From positions 4,692,153 to 4,756,152 of the forward strand of contig CM041531.1 in assembly GCA_023238725.1 (NCBI GenBank): a stretch of 64,000 nucleotides of DNA, given 5' to 3'. Positions 9,738 to 22,144 of the stretch are shown in pieces (within the stretch, counting starts at the first letter, position 1; every line of letters begins with the position of its first letter). A model generated the notes under the pieces. The model was given only the letters and a program-made list of their open reading frames with translations, made no database searches and was not told where the DNA came from. Position numbers and translations under genes: made by a program. The DNA comes from Scortum barcoo (Eukaryota > Chordata > Actinopteri > Centrarchiformes > Terapontidae).

Positions 9738-11028
9738 ACTGTATTTATTTCCTATTTTCTATTTCTTTCCTATTCAGTTTAATCAGTTCTTGGAGCACTT
9801 TACTTTAACCTTTTTGTTGTTGTTAATTGAACTGACTTGTAGTTTAGTGTATTAAATTGCATTTGTTTATTTTCTATTTTGTATTTCCTATAACCTAATT
9901 TGCCATTGTTTGTTTTGAATAAAAACGATGGAAATGTTGCCAATTTAAAATTACAGTGTTATCTACAGTTCACTGTTGTTCTGTAACTCTTTATAGATTT
10001 TTTGTAGAAATTTTTTACTGAATTAAATGGTTGCTAAATGAATAATTCAAATTAATTAGCCTGACTGAGTTTCACATGTCCTTATAACATTATTACCTTT
10101 ACTTTCTAAAATTCACATTTAAACTGCACACACATTTCTGCTGACAGGTAATTATCTCTGTTTGATTTATGTTTGAATTCCTGTAAAAAATAACCACAAA
10201 ATAAGACGACTTACAGAAACAGTCCGCGGTGAATCTGCTGTTGAAGATGAGCTAACGTTAGCTTCCCCAGGCTAATGCTAAGTGCTAACATTAGCTTTGT
10301 TTTATCTGAAAGTTGTTAAAAATCTTTGTGAAGTGTCCAGACAGTCATTTCGGTTTGATGTTGGTCCTGATCTCGATGTGTGTCTGTGCTCTCACAGCTA
10401 AATGTTCTCAGAAGTTCACTGCTTAGTTAATATTATTCAGTTTATTAGTTTCTCTGATCAAACATCTGAACTCTGAAACACGTGTGCTCATTGATTTACC
10501 GAACAGATATTACTGTAGATTACTTTTCATGTCAAAACATTTATTTCTGCTTGTTTGTTGATCAGCAGTGTTCACAACAGTAATGTGGCAGCTGATTTCA
10601 GGATGTGAAATATTAAAATAATTCAGAATAAATCACCGCTGCTTCTTCAAATGTGTGTAAACCTGCTGATGATAAAACCTGCCAGCTGACAAATGTTTGT
10701 TTAGTTTCAAGTTTCATTTTAAGGCAGGTGAATTGAAACGAATCATGAGGCTAGCTAAGATTCACACCTCTATTGTAGCTGACATCACAGTCAGTAATAC
10801 ATTTAAGTTAATTTAAATTAATAATTCATTTATTTTGGAGTTAAAAACATGAATAATTTAGGTTTTAAATAAGGAAAATATTTTTGTTATTTCATATTGA
10901 TATAATAAAAGCATAAAAATGTTAAAAAAGGAAACTATATATTATTTAAAAAGCTGAACCAATGTTCGCCGGGCACAGTGATGTCAGGTTTTTTTTTTTG
11001 TTTTTAACACACGCTATTTTTTCAAATT
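9738..11028. other. AT-rich spacer, no gene
   Basis: No ORF, splice-supported exon or recognisable repeat stands out. A few CpG and GCTAAC motifs occur around 10.2-10.3 kb. Confidence 0.5.
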
Positions 11029-11280
11029 CAAAATTCAAATTTATTTATTTAGAGCCCAAAATCACAAACATTGTTTGCCTCGGAGGGCTTTACAATCTGT
11101 ACAGTTGTGACACCCTCTGTCCTTAGACCCTCGAACCGAGGTCAGGAAAAACTTCAAAAAAACCCTTTATGGGAAAAAGAAGAAACCTGAGGAAGAGCCA
11201 CAGATGAGGGATCCCTCTCCCTGGGACGGACAGACGTGCAATAGATGCCACATGTACAGAGAACATCATCAATCATATTA
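11029..11280 (-). repeat. Teleost interspersed repeat, 3' tail of a non-LTR-type element
   Basis: On the minus strand it reads GAGAGGGATCCCTCATCTG, GGTTTCTTCTTTTTCCCAT, then GTAAAGCCCTCCGAGGCAAA and a terminal (TTGAATTTTGAA) repeat. This order is a well-known teleost interspersed repeat; I recognise the pattern but not a family name. The terminal short repeats suggest a non-LTR tail. A fragment of the same family is at 39545. Confidence 0.6.
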
Positions 11281-12252
11281 TGGAATTATACATGAGTCGT
11301 AATAAGCTGTAGCTATACTGAGTTCATTGGTTTAGTCCATGTATGAAGATATTTTTATTTATTAATTTTACCATGCCTAAGTTAGAGCACCGGTCGGGAC
11401 AGAGTAACAAGCAGAAGTAAGAAGAAGAATTACATTTTTTAACTCCGTTTGGTTAAGAAGGCCAGTGAGATATGTTTGTGTTTCTATTGTTTATATTATG
11501 TTTGTGGCTTACACTGTGTTACATGTCGCTAATTTGTGTTTGTATTTATCCAGTTCTTACGACATTGCCTCGACATCGCTCGAGAATAAATGCCTGTGAT
11601 CTGAACAACCTGCGTCGTAATTGACTGAACGGGAGTTACATCTATGATGTGGTTGAATCCAGGTCAGCGTTTCGTTGAACAGACAAGAATAAGTGTTTAT
11701 TTTTCATGTATAATTTCAATAGTCTTTGTTACTTTTATTATATTGAGGGATTTTAATTTGGATTATTTTAAAACAAATTTCTTCATTCATAAATGAAACT
11801 GATCACATTCATTTCTTTATTCTCTCCTCAGGTCTGACAGAGGCTTGTTATTGCACTTTGAAGAATCAAGAATCCTGTTTTCATCACTAATCAAAGTTTA
11901 TGTTGACCATAAATAATGTTCATTTTTAATCTGCAGTAACTTACCTTTCCTGTCATTCCTATGCAAAATAAATCTTCATATTTCTGAAGTGTTATTAATT
12001 TTTAATAAGTCATAAAACATTTAATACATTCATGTCTAGTGTTGACGCTGTGGTTTGAATTGTTCCAAATGGTGTCTTAAATTGGTCCAAAGATATTTCA
12101 GTAATTCAGTATAACAGGAAAGTGGTATTTGTTTTAACATTAATGCATTTAGACACAAATCACACTATTGGATAATAAATTACGTTACTTGAATGTTAAA
12201 ATACACATTTTGAAGCTGTATAATAAATGGATGCACAGCAGTCAGACTGTTT
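11281..12252. other. Spacer, no gene
   Basis: AT-rich, no supported exon. ORFs here are short and lack context. Confidence 0.5.
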
Positions 12253-12405
12253 TCAGACGTCCTCAGCACCGAGCTCCTCCGGTGTTTGGCCCAGCGGACT
12301 CTCTCTCTCTGCCGGCCTTCTGTCAGACGTCGCGGCCTCCTCTCTCCTCTGCTCGGCGCCATCGTCGTCGTCTCCCCCCTCCGGAGCTGCTGAAGTCGCC
12401 GTCAT
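12253..12405 (-). CDS. Acidic 50-residue ORF or first exon, product unknown
   Basis: ATG at 12405 opens a 50-codon frame beginning MTATSAAPEGGDDDDGAEQR and ending GAEDV before a TGA. The DNA is far richer in GC and CpG than its surroundings. The peptide is polar and charged with a four-aspartate run, so it looks like a disordered N-terminus rather than a complete protein. A 3' continuation is not evident, because the end lacks a good donor. A diverged fragment of the same sequence sits next to IgSF copy D at 28418-28497, so the region has taken part in rearrangement. Alternatively it is simply a CpG-rich promoter. Confidence 0.3.
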   Translation of the reverse strand: MTATSAAPEGGDDDDGAEQRREEAATSDRRPAERESPLGQTPEELGAEDV

Positions 12406-13144
12406 GGTCTCAGTCTCTAAACTCACCGTAACAACATATACAGGGCAGAAATGTCACACAATGTGCAAAGACACGTAAATAAGCAGATTAATTTACTGTC
12501 TCGCTGCGCAGAGGAAGGGGGAGGGGCTTTAAAGCTGCGCTGCTTCAAATGTTCAGGCAGAGACACTCTGCTCAATGCTGCCAACTGCACCTTTAATGAC
12601 ATGGTCCATTTGAAGACCGATAAGTATTTAAGTGCTTGTCTGCCTCTTCAGTGCAGTGATTCTGTTTCTCACGTAGTTTATTTTTTTAACATCAGTCCAT
12701 GTTCGTTCCTTCAGTGTCTCCGTTTCATTTTGCAGACAAAGCATGCAGTCTTGCTTGGCAGGAACTGAGAATGTTCCTGATGAATTTCATCAGGTGTTTC
12801 TCCACCGAAACAAACTTCCTGCTTCCCATTTGCGTCTGCTGCGTTTTTCTGCTGGTTCTGTAAAGAAAAGAATAAATGCAGCTTTTTGTAATAATACTGT
12901 AAAACATGCAAATGAAGCCATCATCATAGAGATTATTTTTCCTAATAGTAGTCTTAAGGGAAGGAGGGAAAAGCCTTTGTGAACTCCAACAGGTGGCTCT
13001 GTAACACAGCGTCACACGTCCACATGCTATTGCAGGAATATCAGCATGATTCAAGCAGTGAAACATTAAAGTTCAAACAAAATGAAAATAAATGTTCTCG
13101 TGCAAAGGAGAATCAAGAATCATGTTATAAAGGGAGAATCACTT

Positions 13145-13372
13145 TCAAGAAATGCAAGGTGATTTTCTTTTTTGTATGCCATTTGAACTGAGCACAATCA
13201 GATTGGTGCATATGCTCCCTTCATAGATGAGGGCCAATAAATTGAGTATGATTAGAGAAGAAGTCGTCTTTTTCCTGACTTCAGTTTTAGGGTTACACTC
13301 ATGGGTCACTGCATGATTCTGGGAAGTTCTCATTTCTGAGAATTTGCTAGTAGATGGTGGAGGAGCAGACAC
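13145..13372 (-). CDS. Possible second exon of a small unknown gene
   Basis: A good acceptor (TTTCAGTTACCAG) ends at 13373. The frame then begins VSAPPPSTSKFSEMRTSQNH and runs 75 codons to a stop. The first half is polar and protein-like; the second half is less so and may be intron or UTR, since a weak donor could follow CNPKTE. It joins in phase 0 with the exon at 13929-14057, giving a 118-residue candidate. No family recognised. Confidence 0.3.
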   Translation of the reverse strand: MSAPPPSTSKFSEMRTSQNHAVTHECNPKTEVRKKTTSSLIILNLLALIYEGSICTNLIVLSSNGIQKRKSPCIS

Positions 13373-13928
13373 CTGGTAACTGAAACAAATACACACAAAC
13401 ACCCCAAAAATAAAGTTATATTTCAGATACCCCAATTGAGAAGTAAATAAAAGGAACATAATTTATATGAATGGCATTCATTAAAACTATGTATATAATT
13501 GAGTTTCTCCACTTCAAACCTAATCCACTTTATCAGGTGGAAAAAAGCTGTGGGGGAGAGGTAAGTAACAAAGCAAGATTCTGATGTTGAACTGCAGATT
13601 TGATTTATTAGAACTGCATCTGTTTTTAAATGTGTGACATTGATGGTGACAAATGTATTCATTATTTTGTCGTACAGGCCAAGCGATAAGAAGCTCTTGT
13701 CCATGCATAAGTAATGAGTGGTATACCTTGGATTCAACTACTGCTACTTCCTACATATGTTAATGAACAAAAAAGTGACTTGTATTTTTCTCTTTAATGA
13801 GAGAGAAAATAAACTAAAAAGTCATATTGAGATATATGAAGTTAAAATGTATATATAAGTTAATAAAAAAAATGTAAAAACAAGTATTGTGACATAACTC
13901 CACCTGTATAAACCTATATTATACTCAC

Positions 13929-14057
13929 ATTATCCAACCGTGCTAGCTGTTGATCAAGAAGCACACACTGATGCAAAAGGAAGGTACGCTGTCTTTCAAT
14001 CTCATTGCGTTCTTCCTCTGAGGCCATGTAGCGTTCAGAGCAGTTGTCCCCGGACAT
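13929..14057 (-). CDS. Possible first coding exon of a small unknown gene
   Basis: ATG at 14057 opens exactly 43 codons: MSGDNCSERYMASEEERNEI, then ERQRTFLLHQCVLLDQQLAR and LDN. A strong donor (GTGAGTAT) follows. The composition (Glu/Arg-rich, then amphipathic Leu/Gln) looks coding and could form a short helix. A candidate acceptor (CCTATAG) lies at about 14101. I do not recognise the protein; a transposon-derived origin is possible. Confidence 0.4.
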
Positions 14058-14672
14058 CCCAGGACAAAGACTTTCCTCGAAACAGTTCTTTCACCTATAG
14101 GTCCTACAAAGGCCTCATGTAATTTACAGTATATTATCAGAAATTAAAATACAATATGGGAGACTTCAGCTCAGACAGACAATATTTTATTCATATATCT
14201 ACAGTAACACTCACATAATATCTGAAAAAAGTCACTTTGGGGGACAGCGGCCATTTTGAGACAGAAACGCATGTTGGAGCTTGTAGTATACAATTATAAT
14301 GAAAACCAAATGGGGATGGTGAATTTTGTCCCCAATTGCAAAGCTGTCCCCAATCAACTGGTGTGTATTCTGAAAAATGTCCCCAATTTTGGGCTAAGTA
14401 AACACACACACTCTACCCCAAAGAAAACACTAAAATAAGTTAAGTTATATACAATAAATATGGATATACTTTAAAAAAAATACAAGTAGCACCAGCTTCT
14501 CTACACATTACTCATTTTCTCCTCACAGGCAGATTTATAAGTAAGTACTCAGATCCTTTATTTGAGTAGAAATACACCAATCTAATACTCTAATACATCC
14601 AGGCCTTGTAGGGGAGTGTTACTGATGGCTCAGCTCTGCTCAAGAGTCCCAGTAAGTCATGACAGTGTGACG

Positions 14673-14715
14673 ATGAGCCAGCATGAACACCACCAGGATC
14701 CTGGACCTGGAGCAG
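14673..14715 (+). CDS. Possible short N-terminal exon
   Basis: ATG then MSQHEHHQDPGPGA and a split glycine codon at a good donor (GCAG before GTAAGATG). It lies just left of the start of duplicon B. No following exon was found, so this may be chance or a relic of an immune gene's first exon. Confidence 0.2.
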
Positions 14716-15015
14716 GTAAGATGAATTCAGCCATCATCCATTTTATTATTCACACCTGTGCTTTTACTACTGTGACACGTCAAAATGTCACCAGGCGGCC
14801 CAGAGCTGGAGACACTGACCATGGACCACAAAGTCTCCACTGTCAACTATCTAATAAAGTCATAAAATGCCCCTAAAGATCTTTTCAAAATGTAAAAAGG
14901 ACCTCTCGTATTGTGTTGCACTGGATTGTACAGATGTACCTAATAAACTGATGACAGCAGAGCTACAGAAAGTGATCCAGAGTTCACCTGCAGACCACCA
15001 ACAGCTCTTTTTTAA

Positions 15016-15030
15016 CCACCAGATGGTGCT
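15016..15030 (+). promoter_or_regulatory. Decayed CTCF-like motif
   Basis: CCACCAGATGGTGCT, the paralogue of a better CTCF-type match (CCACCAGATGGCGCT) at 23796-23810. The difference is a CpG-to-TpG change in the core. Motif match only. Confidence 0.3.
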
Positions 15031-15065
15031 ACTGTGATTTAAAGATGTCATCACCACTTCATAAC

Positions 15066-15732
15066 CGTTATATCCCTTTTCAAAATAAAAGGAAATAACC
15101 TGATACCAAGTACTTGAGAGAGTAGTTGGGGTGCAAAAATGAAATAATTTTATTTTTATAAACTCAAAAATGCTCCTTAGTGTACAAAAAGGATTCTCAC
15201 AAAGTGGAGGGAGATGGCCAAGAGGGGTTGTGCCAAAACAAAGAAATAGATAAGTAACAAATCTGGGCCTAAACTATCGGTCCTTTACCAAACCAAAAAG
15301 CAAACAAAGGCCTTCCTATCTTGCTAAGAAAAAGGTTCCAAAAACAATACAAGGGTGGCATCAACCCATAAACCTAGTGTCTCTAAACAAAATCTACTAC
15401 GTGAGTGAAATGTAGAAGGGCACCCCAACTCACCTACAGCCAAACTCCCCGCCACGTTCCCTCATCCCTTCACAAAACATGTGTTGAACCAACAAAGAGA
15501 GCAAACTCATGTCAACGTCCTCCCTTTTAAAAACTGCCCCTGTGAGCTGATTGGCCAGGTTCCTGGTTTAACCGACCAATGAGCAGCCTGTCCCCAATTT
15601 CCCAGCTGGCCATCAACCAGGCAGCAAACTTGGCACACCTGAGAGGATAGAGAGAGAGAAAGAAACACAGAAAGAGAGAGAGCATGCACGAGGGGAGAGG
15701 ACAAAGCACATGGCCATGCTTGGCACGTAACA
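15066..15732 (-). mobile_element. Solo-LTR-like insertion
   Basis: A 667-bp block absent from the paralogous site in unit C (23838). It is bounded by a perfect five-base duplication, ATAAC, at 15061-15065 and 15733-15737. On the minus strand it starts TGTTACGTGCCA and contains a TATA-like TTTTTAAAAGG and a late AATAAAATT polyadenylation signal, as an LTR would. The 3' end is CG rather than the usual CA. It shares internal blocks (AGGTGAGTTGGGGT, GATGCCACCC) with the elements at 24712 and 62701. No internal coding region, hence solo LTR. Confidence 0.6.
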
Positions 15733-15737
15733 ATAAC

Positions 15738-16475
15738 ACACACACACATCATGAGCACAAACACAACTGCTGTCATTTTCCAATTGATGAAGATTCATTT
15801 TGTAGTATTAATATATAATTTTCTTTTATACTCTTACAGCTCTTTTTATTGGGTCACCCACAACTCACAAGAAAAAACCACAAACATTTGTTTCGAGGAA
15901 AAATGTAGAGATTATATCGAGACAATAGTTTGTTATAACACTGTAAATGGAGACTGACGCAACACAAATAATAAGAAAATCTCTAAATGTTTGTTTCTTT
16001 TGTGGAAACAGAAAACTAAAGTTGTTTCCATTCCAGTGATGAAATACATAACCAGAGGGAGTATTACCTGAGTACTACCGGGAATAATACCATATCTATT
16101 TTTCCACGTAATTAATCAATAAAACCAGGAGCGTCCTAGTTAATACTCATAGAGAATAATATTGTATTGTTATTCATGTTTTTATTTTTTAATTCATTTG
16201 AAATGTAATACATAAACTAAGAGTAAGATCAATTTTTCTTTCTTTTTTTTTGCTGACTATATTTTGCATTATTTGCAAACTTTTCATCATCCGGTGCATT
16301 AAGTATGTTTATAAAGTACTATTGCTCACTGTTGATATAAATACAATCAAATCAGTAAAAACTGGTAACCAAGTTTTATCTTTCAACTTTATCCTTTATT
16401 ATAAAGACAGCTGAGCATTGGCTGATATGGACCAATAGTCAACAATTATACAGCCCTCACAACAGTGTAAAATAC
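15738..16475. other. Flank of unit B, no gene
   Basis: Its first part matches 23848-24175 of unit C and its end, from about 16230, matches DNA either side of the LTR-like element in units C and E. The LTR-like element found there is absent here: the site reads straight through at about 16340. No coding feature seen. Confidence 0.5.
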
Positions 16476-16606
16476 AACTATTATATATGAATAAAAGGCA
16501 ATTCAGATTCCTTCACATATATTTACAAGAATCACATAATCATGAGATTTAAAGCAGCTCTGTGGAGTTTTTAACTGGTTATGAAACAGTCTCAATTTAA
16601 TACTGA
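16476..16606. repeat. Left inverted-repeat arm of IgSF unit B
   Basis: Direct copy of 23-153 and inverted relative to 19688-19821. Confidence 0.75.
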
Positions 16607-17484
16607 TGCCTCTTTATGACCTACATCAGCAAACATGACTAATAGAGAGAATATTTTCTATTTCTATGAGTTTCTAATAGTTATTCTTAATGCTGCCACA
16701 AGGTCAGATTTTTCATCAACATCAGACTAAACTTTTCTGGGATTTGTTATGTCTGAATTGAAGTTGCTTCATCTGCTAACTGCCTCCTTTGACCACAGGG
16801 ACCGCCAAAATCAACACAACAAGAAACAACCAAAAACAAAAATTTTATTGAGCTGCTTTAAATTAAAACATTAAAATAAAAAAGACTTAAAATATAGATT
16901 ATCAATGCCCCTTAGATTAAAGCAATGTTAATATGAATTTGTGAAATGCTAAAAAACGTTTAAAAATAATATTACATCACAGACCAGCCCCTTCTTATTG
17001 GTCAGGCTGCGGCCCAAAGCAGTGATCCCTATAATCACATGTATCTGCCACAAACACAAGAAATAAACAAACAAATAAAGAAATTAGATACACAAATATC
17101 CTAAACAGATTTTGAAGTGACATCTGCACCGTGGCTTCACAGTCACCATCAAATCTGACTTCAAACCTTTAAAATGTTTTTTTTTTCTATAAGAAATGTT
17201 TTCTTATTTTCTACTGATTACAATTGTTGGGATTTAATGTTCATTTAATCAATATGACATAATTGTTAAACACTTTTTTCTTTACACCCACTCCCTCCTC
17301 ATATTTAGACTAACTTAAACTAATCATATACTTTGCACATTGTTAATTAATTTTGAAAAAAAAAAAAAACAACATCACACACTCTGAGTTCATGTGGGTT
17401 TTTGTTTTGATCTGAGATGTTAATTAAAGAACCTTAATCTCTCTCTCTGTCTGTCTTCAAGTTCAAATTCAAATGTTTTCAAAA

Positions 17485-18929
17485 TCAACTATATAATGGA
17501 TGCATTGAAGACAATGACAAATGAGTACTTGAGTTGAAAAAAGGGGATAAACCTGATGATGAGCAACATTTGTGTATTAAGTCTCTTCCTCTCTCCTGGT
17601 CCTGGTCCTCCAGGTCACAGCGACGAACAACAGCACAGAGGACCACCAGCAGCCCGCTGAGCAGAGACCACCTCCCTTTGTAGAAGGTGGAGTGGATCCC
17701 AAAGGGCTCTCTGTACATTAGAAGAGTTTTGGTTGTTGACACACACTGGTCAATCTGACCACCGACTAACTGCACACCAATACTCCCCAGAGTGTGCCAG
17801 TGAGGCATTAGAGATAACCAAGCTTGCATTGAGGTGGATGGTCACTCCACTCAGGTTCAGTTTTGAACTTTTCAGGAAATTACACCAACGGTTCTGCCCC
17901 CTGTTTGGTTTGACTTGATGAACCAAAAGTGTCGCATATCCTCTCCCACATCTCTGCATCTGAGAGTGACCTCGTCTCCCTCTGAGAAGAGCTCTACAAC
18001 AGGCGGGCCAAACGTGGGACACACCACCAGGACAAAAACGTTTTGCCTGCTCTCAAAGGTTTCACAGGCTGTACCAACCTGAGTGATTCAGTGTTAGCGA
18101 TGGAAACGACAGCGAGTAGTTCCAGGTCCAACCACATTGTAGGAATTTTTTTCTGAATCTAGCTTTTGTCCAAAGTGGGGGCTGGTCATCATTGAAATCA
18201 GTAACATTGCACTGCAACTCAGCCGACTCTTCCACTAAGTGGTAGATAATCCTCTGGTAATTTATTCGGAATAAGTAATACAGAGTGACTGCTGACACAC
18301 TGCTGTTGGTTCATCACCAGACAGGTGTACTCGGTATTGTCTGTTGTTCTGAAGTTGGATAAATGAAGCACTGATGTGTTTTTCACATTGTCCACTACTA
18401 ATATTGTACTGTCCCAAAAATTTCTTTTTAATGTGTCTTTCTTATGTCTATACTCACTTTTAAGCCACATGATATCCAGATTATCAGCCGCTCCCTCACA
18501 TAGCAGGTCCACTTCTCCTCCAAGTGTCACATGAATAACTTTGTGCCTCATATATTGTACTACAAACAGTGATCCTGATGTTGTTCTCATACGTCACTTT
18601 GCCCTCGGTCCAACACTCCTCTTGGTACTGGCCAGAGTCTGAATGAGTCAGGTTGTGGATCATTAAAGAAGAAAAATAAGTCCTGTTGACAAATGAAAGT
18701 CGTTGTTTCAAGTCTTCAGGGACTGTGGAGTTCTTGGTCCAGAGGTCTGAGGTATTCCACAGGACAAGTTTCTCCTTCATCATCAAATCTGGAGATCAGG
18801 CAGAAGTCGGCCTCCTCAATGAGGTTAAAGGTCAAAGAGTCCGCTTTTCCTTTTTAATCTCATGTTCTTCTGCATTGGATGTTGCTTGATGAGAGCGAAC
18901 AGCAGGAAGGAGAGCTGGACTGCAGCCAT
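17485..18929 (-). CDS. IgSF receptor copy B, four Ig domains and one membrane span
   Basis: Same layout as copy A. The leader ATG is at 18929. Ig domain 1 has NRTYFSS in place of NGTHFSS, domain 2 shows YTCLVMNQQQCVSSHSV, domain 3 ELQCNVTDF and domain 4 HSGEYWC. Membrane span and tail are in one frame here (LLVVLCAVVRRCDLEDQDQE, ending MHPLYS), so this copy best shows the cytoplasmic end: short, charged, with a double cysteine and no ITIM or ITAM. Frame breaks remain: two extra bases in the leader, others near the domain 1-2 and 2-3 junctions and in domain 4. No introns are visible. Functional or pseudogene status cannot be decided without transcripts. Confidence 0.65.
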
Positions 18930-19687
18930 TCTGCTCTGAGGTCTCCTTGTGAGTGTCGTGCAAACGTCGCCTCTGCTCGCCTCATAAATTCTGTAGCTTG
19001 TCAGCAGCTTCTCGTGTTTGTAGTAACGTGACTTCTTTATCTAATTATCACAGGAAACGCTTGAAGCATTGGGTGCTGTATCAAATAATCTCTGTCCTTT
19101 AGTTACAGATATTTCTGAGTAGCCCCGCAGATGTGTCCGAACTGTTATCTTGTATTTACAAGAGGAAGGACTTTATCTACATTGATGGAGCTTGAGTGAT
19201 GTTGAATTTGCTGACAGGTCTACACAGTTATTTTCTTGCAACATCTGACACATCTGACATGTTTGTCTGCTGTGCTTAATTAATGCATCAGTGAAAGTTT
19301 TTGTCATACACAGTGAGGATGCTGTCATGTTGAGCTAAATGCTAATGCAGCATGTTCACAGTGACAACAGTAACCTGCTCATTTTTAACAGGTGTCATTT
19401 TTACCATGTTCTCCATTTTATTGTGCAGGTCTTCTTTAGTGTGTTTGCTTTATTAGCACTAAACACCATGAAGAGCTGAGGATGCTGATGTCAGTAGTTT
19501 TTCAGGTATTTTGTGGCAGTAAATTAAATGAATGAAATAAAAAATAGTTGAGACATTTTCATGACTGACTGACGTGTTTCTCCTAACGTTAGGTCACATG
19601 TTCCCTCTGCTTCACTCCATGCTGCAACTGGACGACTTCACCGTTAGGAGGAAACAGATGATCAAGTTGCTTTACGGCTGAATATTG

Positions 19688-19821
19688 ATCAGTATTAAAT
19701 TGAGACTGTTTCATAGGAAGTAAAAACTCCATAAAGCTGCAGTAAATTTCATGGTCATGTGATTTTTTTCATGACATGCCAAGGAATTTGAGCTGTTTTT
19801 CATGCATATATAACAGTAGTT
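19688..19821. repeat. Right inverted-repeat arm of IgSF unit B
   Basis: Inverted copy of 16476-16606; same position relative to the gene as 3114-3247 in unit A. Confidence 0.75.
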
Positions 19822-19837
19822 TCTTCCAGTTTTCCAT

Positions 19838-19990
19838 CCATCCATTTTCTTCTGCTTTTCCGAAGGCCAGGTCACGGAGGCAGCAGGCTAAGCAAGATGG
19901 TCCAGATGTCCTTCTCCCCAACAACACATTTCAGCTCCTCTGGTGGGATCCTGAGGATTTCTTAAACCAGAACCACATCTTCTTGAGGGA
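19838..19990. repeat. Teleost interspersed repeat fragment, unit B
   Basis: Same fragment as 3258-3430, with a short 3' truncation relative to units A and D. Confidence 0.6.
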
Positions 19991-21866
19991 TTATAGCCAG
20001 CTATAATAATTAAAGATTAAAAAAAATTTAAAAAAAAGTTAAAACTTGCTTCCCAGCTTTTTAACTTAATTGTGATGTATGACTGTAATTATGGAGCCCC
20101 CTAAAGGGACATGTGCAAACCCCCCCCAAAAAAGTCCCAAAAGTGTGGGTGAAAAAAGTGGAGACAAGTGAGGAGAAAGGTGAAAGTAATCAAAAAAAGA
20201 GAAACACACAAGGGCAGGTAAACAAGTAGGAGAGGGAGGAGTACAGGACACAACAAGAGAGACAAATAAACGGGATCAGAAGGAGCACAGGGAGGGAGAA
20301 ACACCAGGAGATAGCAGTGGCACAGGGCAGGACTGTGACATGTAGTTTATCTGTCTGTGCTGCTTTCATCTTTGAAAATAATTCATATTTTTATTAACAC
20401 ACTTGACAAATGAGCAGACTGTGAATATTAAACAGTAATTATTTATGTGGATCAACTGCTCAGAGAAGGAGAAGCATCATCAAGTGACAATTATAATCTG
20501 ATATGTACTTGGAAATGAGAGGAAATTGAGCTGAAACCACTGAGGCTGTCATATCTTCAAACACAGATAATCAGGAGATTCGGGGAAAACAATTTCTGAG
20601 AAGTGTGTGCTGTTCTGATCTGATCCTCAACTTGCTTCGTGTTATCTAAAAACATCAGAAACCTGCAGAAGAAAACACAAGCAGGCCGAGCTGACCAGTC
20701 ACAGTCAAATCAATTTAATATTCATAGTTAAAGTTATAATATTGTGAAACTTTCATGGACAGTGTTTCCTTGCTGAGCTGTGACAGACAGACGATAACAC
20801 AGAGTGGGAATTTGGTACTAAAAAGACTCACTTGGTTTGTCTGACTTAATCTTCCAAAGCCTCCTATTAGCTTTAGATGAAGTTCAGTTTTAAATGAAAC
20901 AACAATGAATTCTTACATCCTCCATCACTCACAACAAAACAGCTTTAATCTGTTTTATTTTTTGTGGACAGGAGGAACAAGTACAATGACCAGCAGTCAT
21001 TCTTTCAATTTATATACAGGCATGTGAGTGTAGTTTTAATATGGACTTGAGAAATGTGAACATTAAGTAAGACCCCTCTGAACACACCTGTCTTACCACT
21101 TGGTGCACTGGTGATATTAAATTGATTAACAGCATCATTTAGTTGGACGTTAAGCTGTGAATGTTTTGAATGTGGCCCTGAATATAATTTTAAATGTCAG
21201 CCAACAGTATGTGAGTCTGACAGAAACATTATGTGTGTGAATGTGTGATAGTCTTTGTCACACATGAGTAGAGGAGAAATGGCAGAGCCTACAGATCAAA
21301 ATGGAAAAAAGACCGATAAAGAGCATTTCTCTTTATCATGGTTGCGGGTGCTGTTGATTCGCTTGCAGGCCACACTCATGTGATACCACAGATATAACAC
21401 ACATTTACATTTCCTGATTATTTGATCAGAAATCATGTTGCGTAACATCACTTTGTGTTAGAATACAGAAGTTAGTCAGGCAGGATTTAAAATGTCTGAA
21501 ATCATTTTAAGATGACTTGTCTTTACTGTCAGTTTGTTGACAGTATCAGAACAAAAGTGTTGAAAAGTACATTTAGTTAAGTATAATTTTGTGGTACTTG
21601 TACTTAACCTGATTCTAATCAGAGTTATTGTGTGCTGGGTCAGCAGTCTGACTCCCTTTTGGAGGGAGGTGTTGTAATTCTAATTTGACTTTCATTACTG
21701 TGCAATGTTTATTTATCCCTTTTCCTCATATGTAAGTTTGGCTTTGAGGAAGTGGAGAAATGAGAGGAAATGAAAAGTACAACAAAATAAAATAGGAAGT
21801 GTTCAAACATAAAACATAGAGCATCATGACATGACAAGATGAATGGAAAGGAGGAGACATTACTGT

Positions 21867-22095
21867 GATCGATTTTAGTTTGAAACAGTATCTGCACTAA
21901 TAGTTCATGAATATAAATATTTTAGCAGAACATTTTGTCTCCATCAGGTCAGTTTACAGTAAAAAAAAAACAACGAAAAAACAGAGGTAAAAAAAGGTCA
22001 CTCACTTTGTGTGTGATGGTCCACGTTCATTAATGAAGCTCAGGGTCACTCTCCATAGACAGACAGCTGGATCCTGAACAGTGACTCTGATTGTT

Positions 22096-22144
<49 letters not shown>

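Larger units (their letters stand above)
14833..21775. repeat. Segmental duplication unit B
   Basis: From the sequence CTCCACTGTCAACTATC onward this unit matches 23612 and beyond. It contains a solo-LTR-like insertion, left arm, IgSF copy B, right arm and upstream flank. Its right end matches unit D until about 21775 (against 32150 in D), where the two diverge after GAGAGGAAATGA. Confidence 0.8.

Noticed and set aside
12451..12768. 105-residue plus-strand open frame
   Set aside because: No homology by eye, no splice or promoter support, and overlapping frames on both strands.
14290..14400. GTCCCCAATT repeats suggesting a regulatory array
   Set aside because: Resembles a common intronic repeat in fish; only three imperfect units and no further structure.
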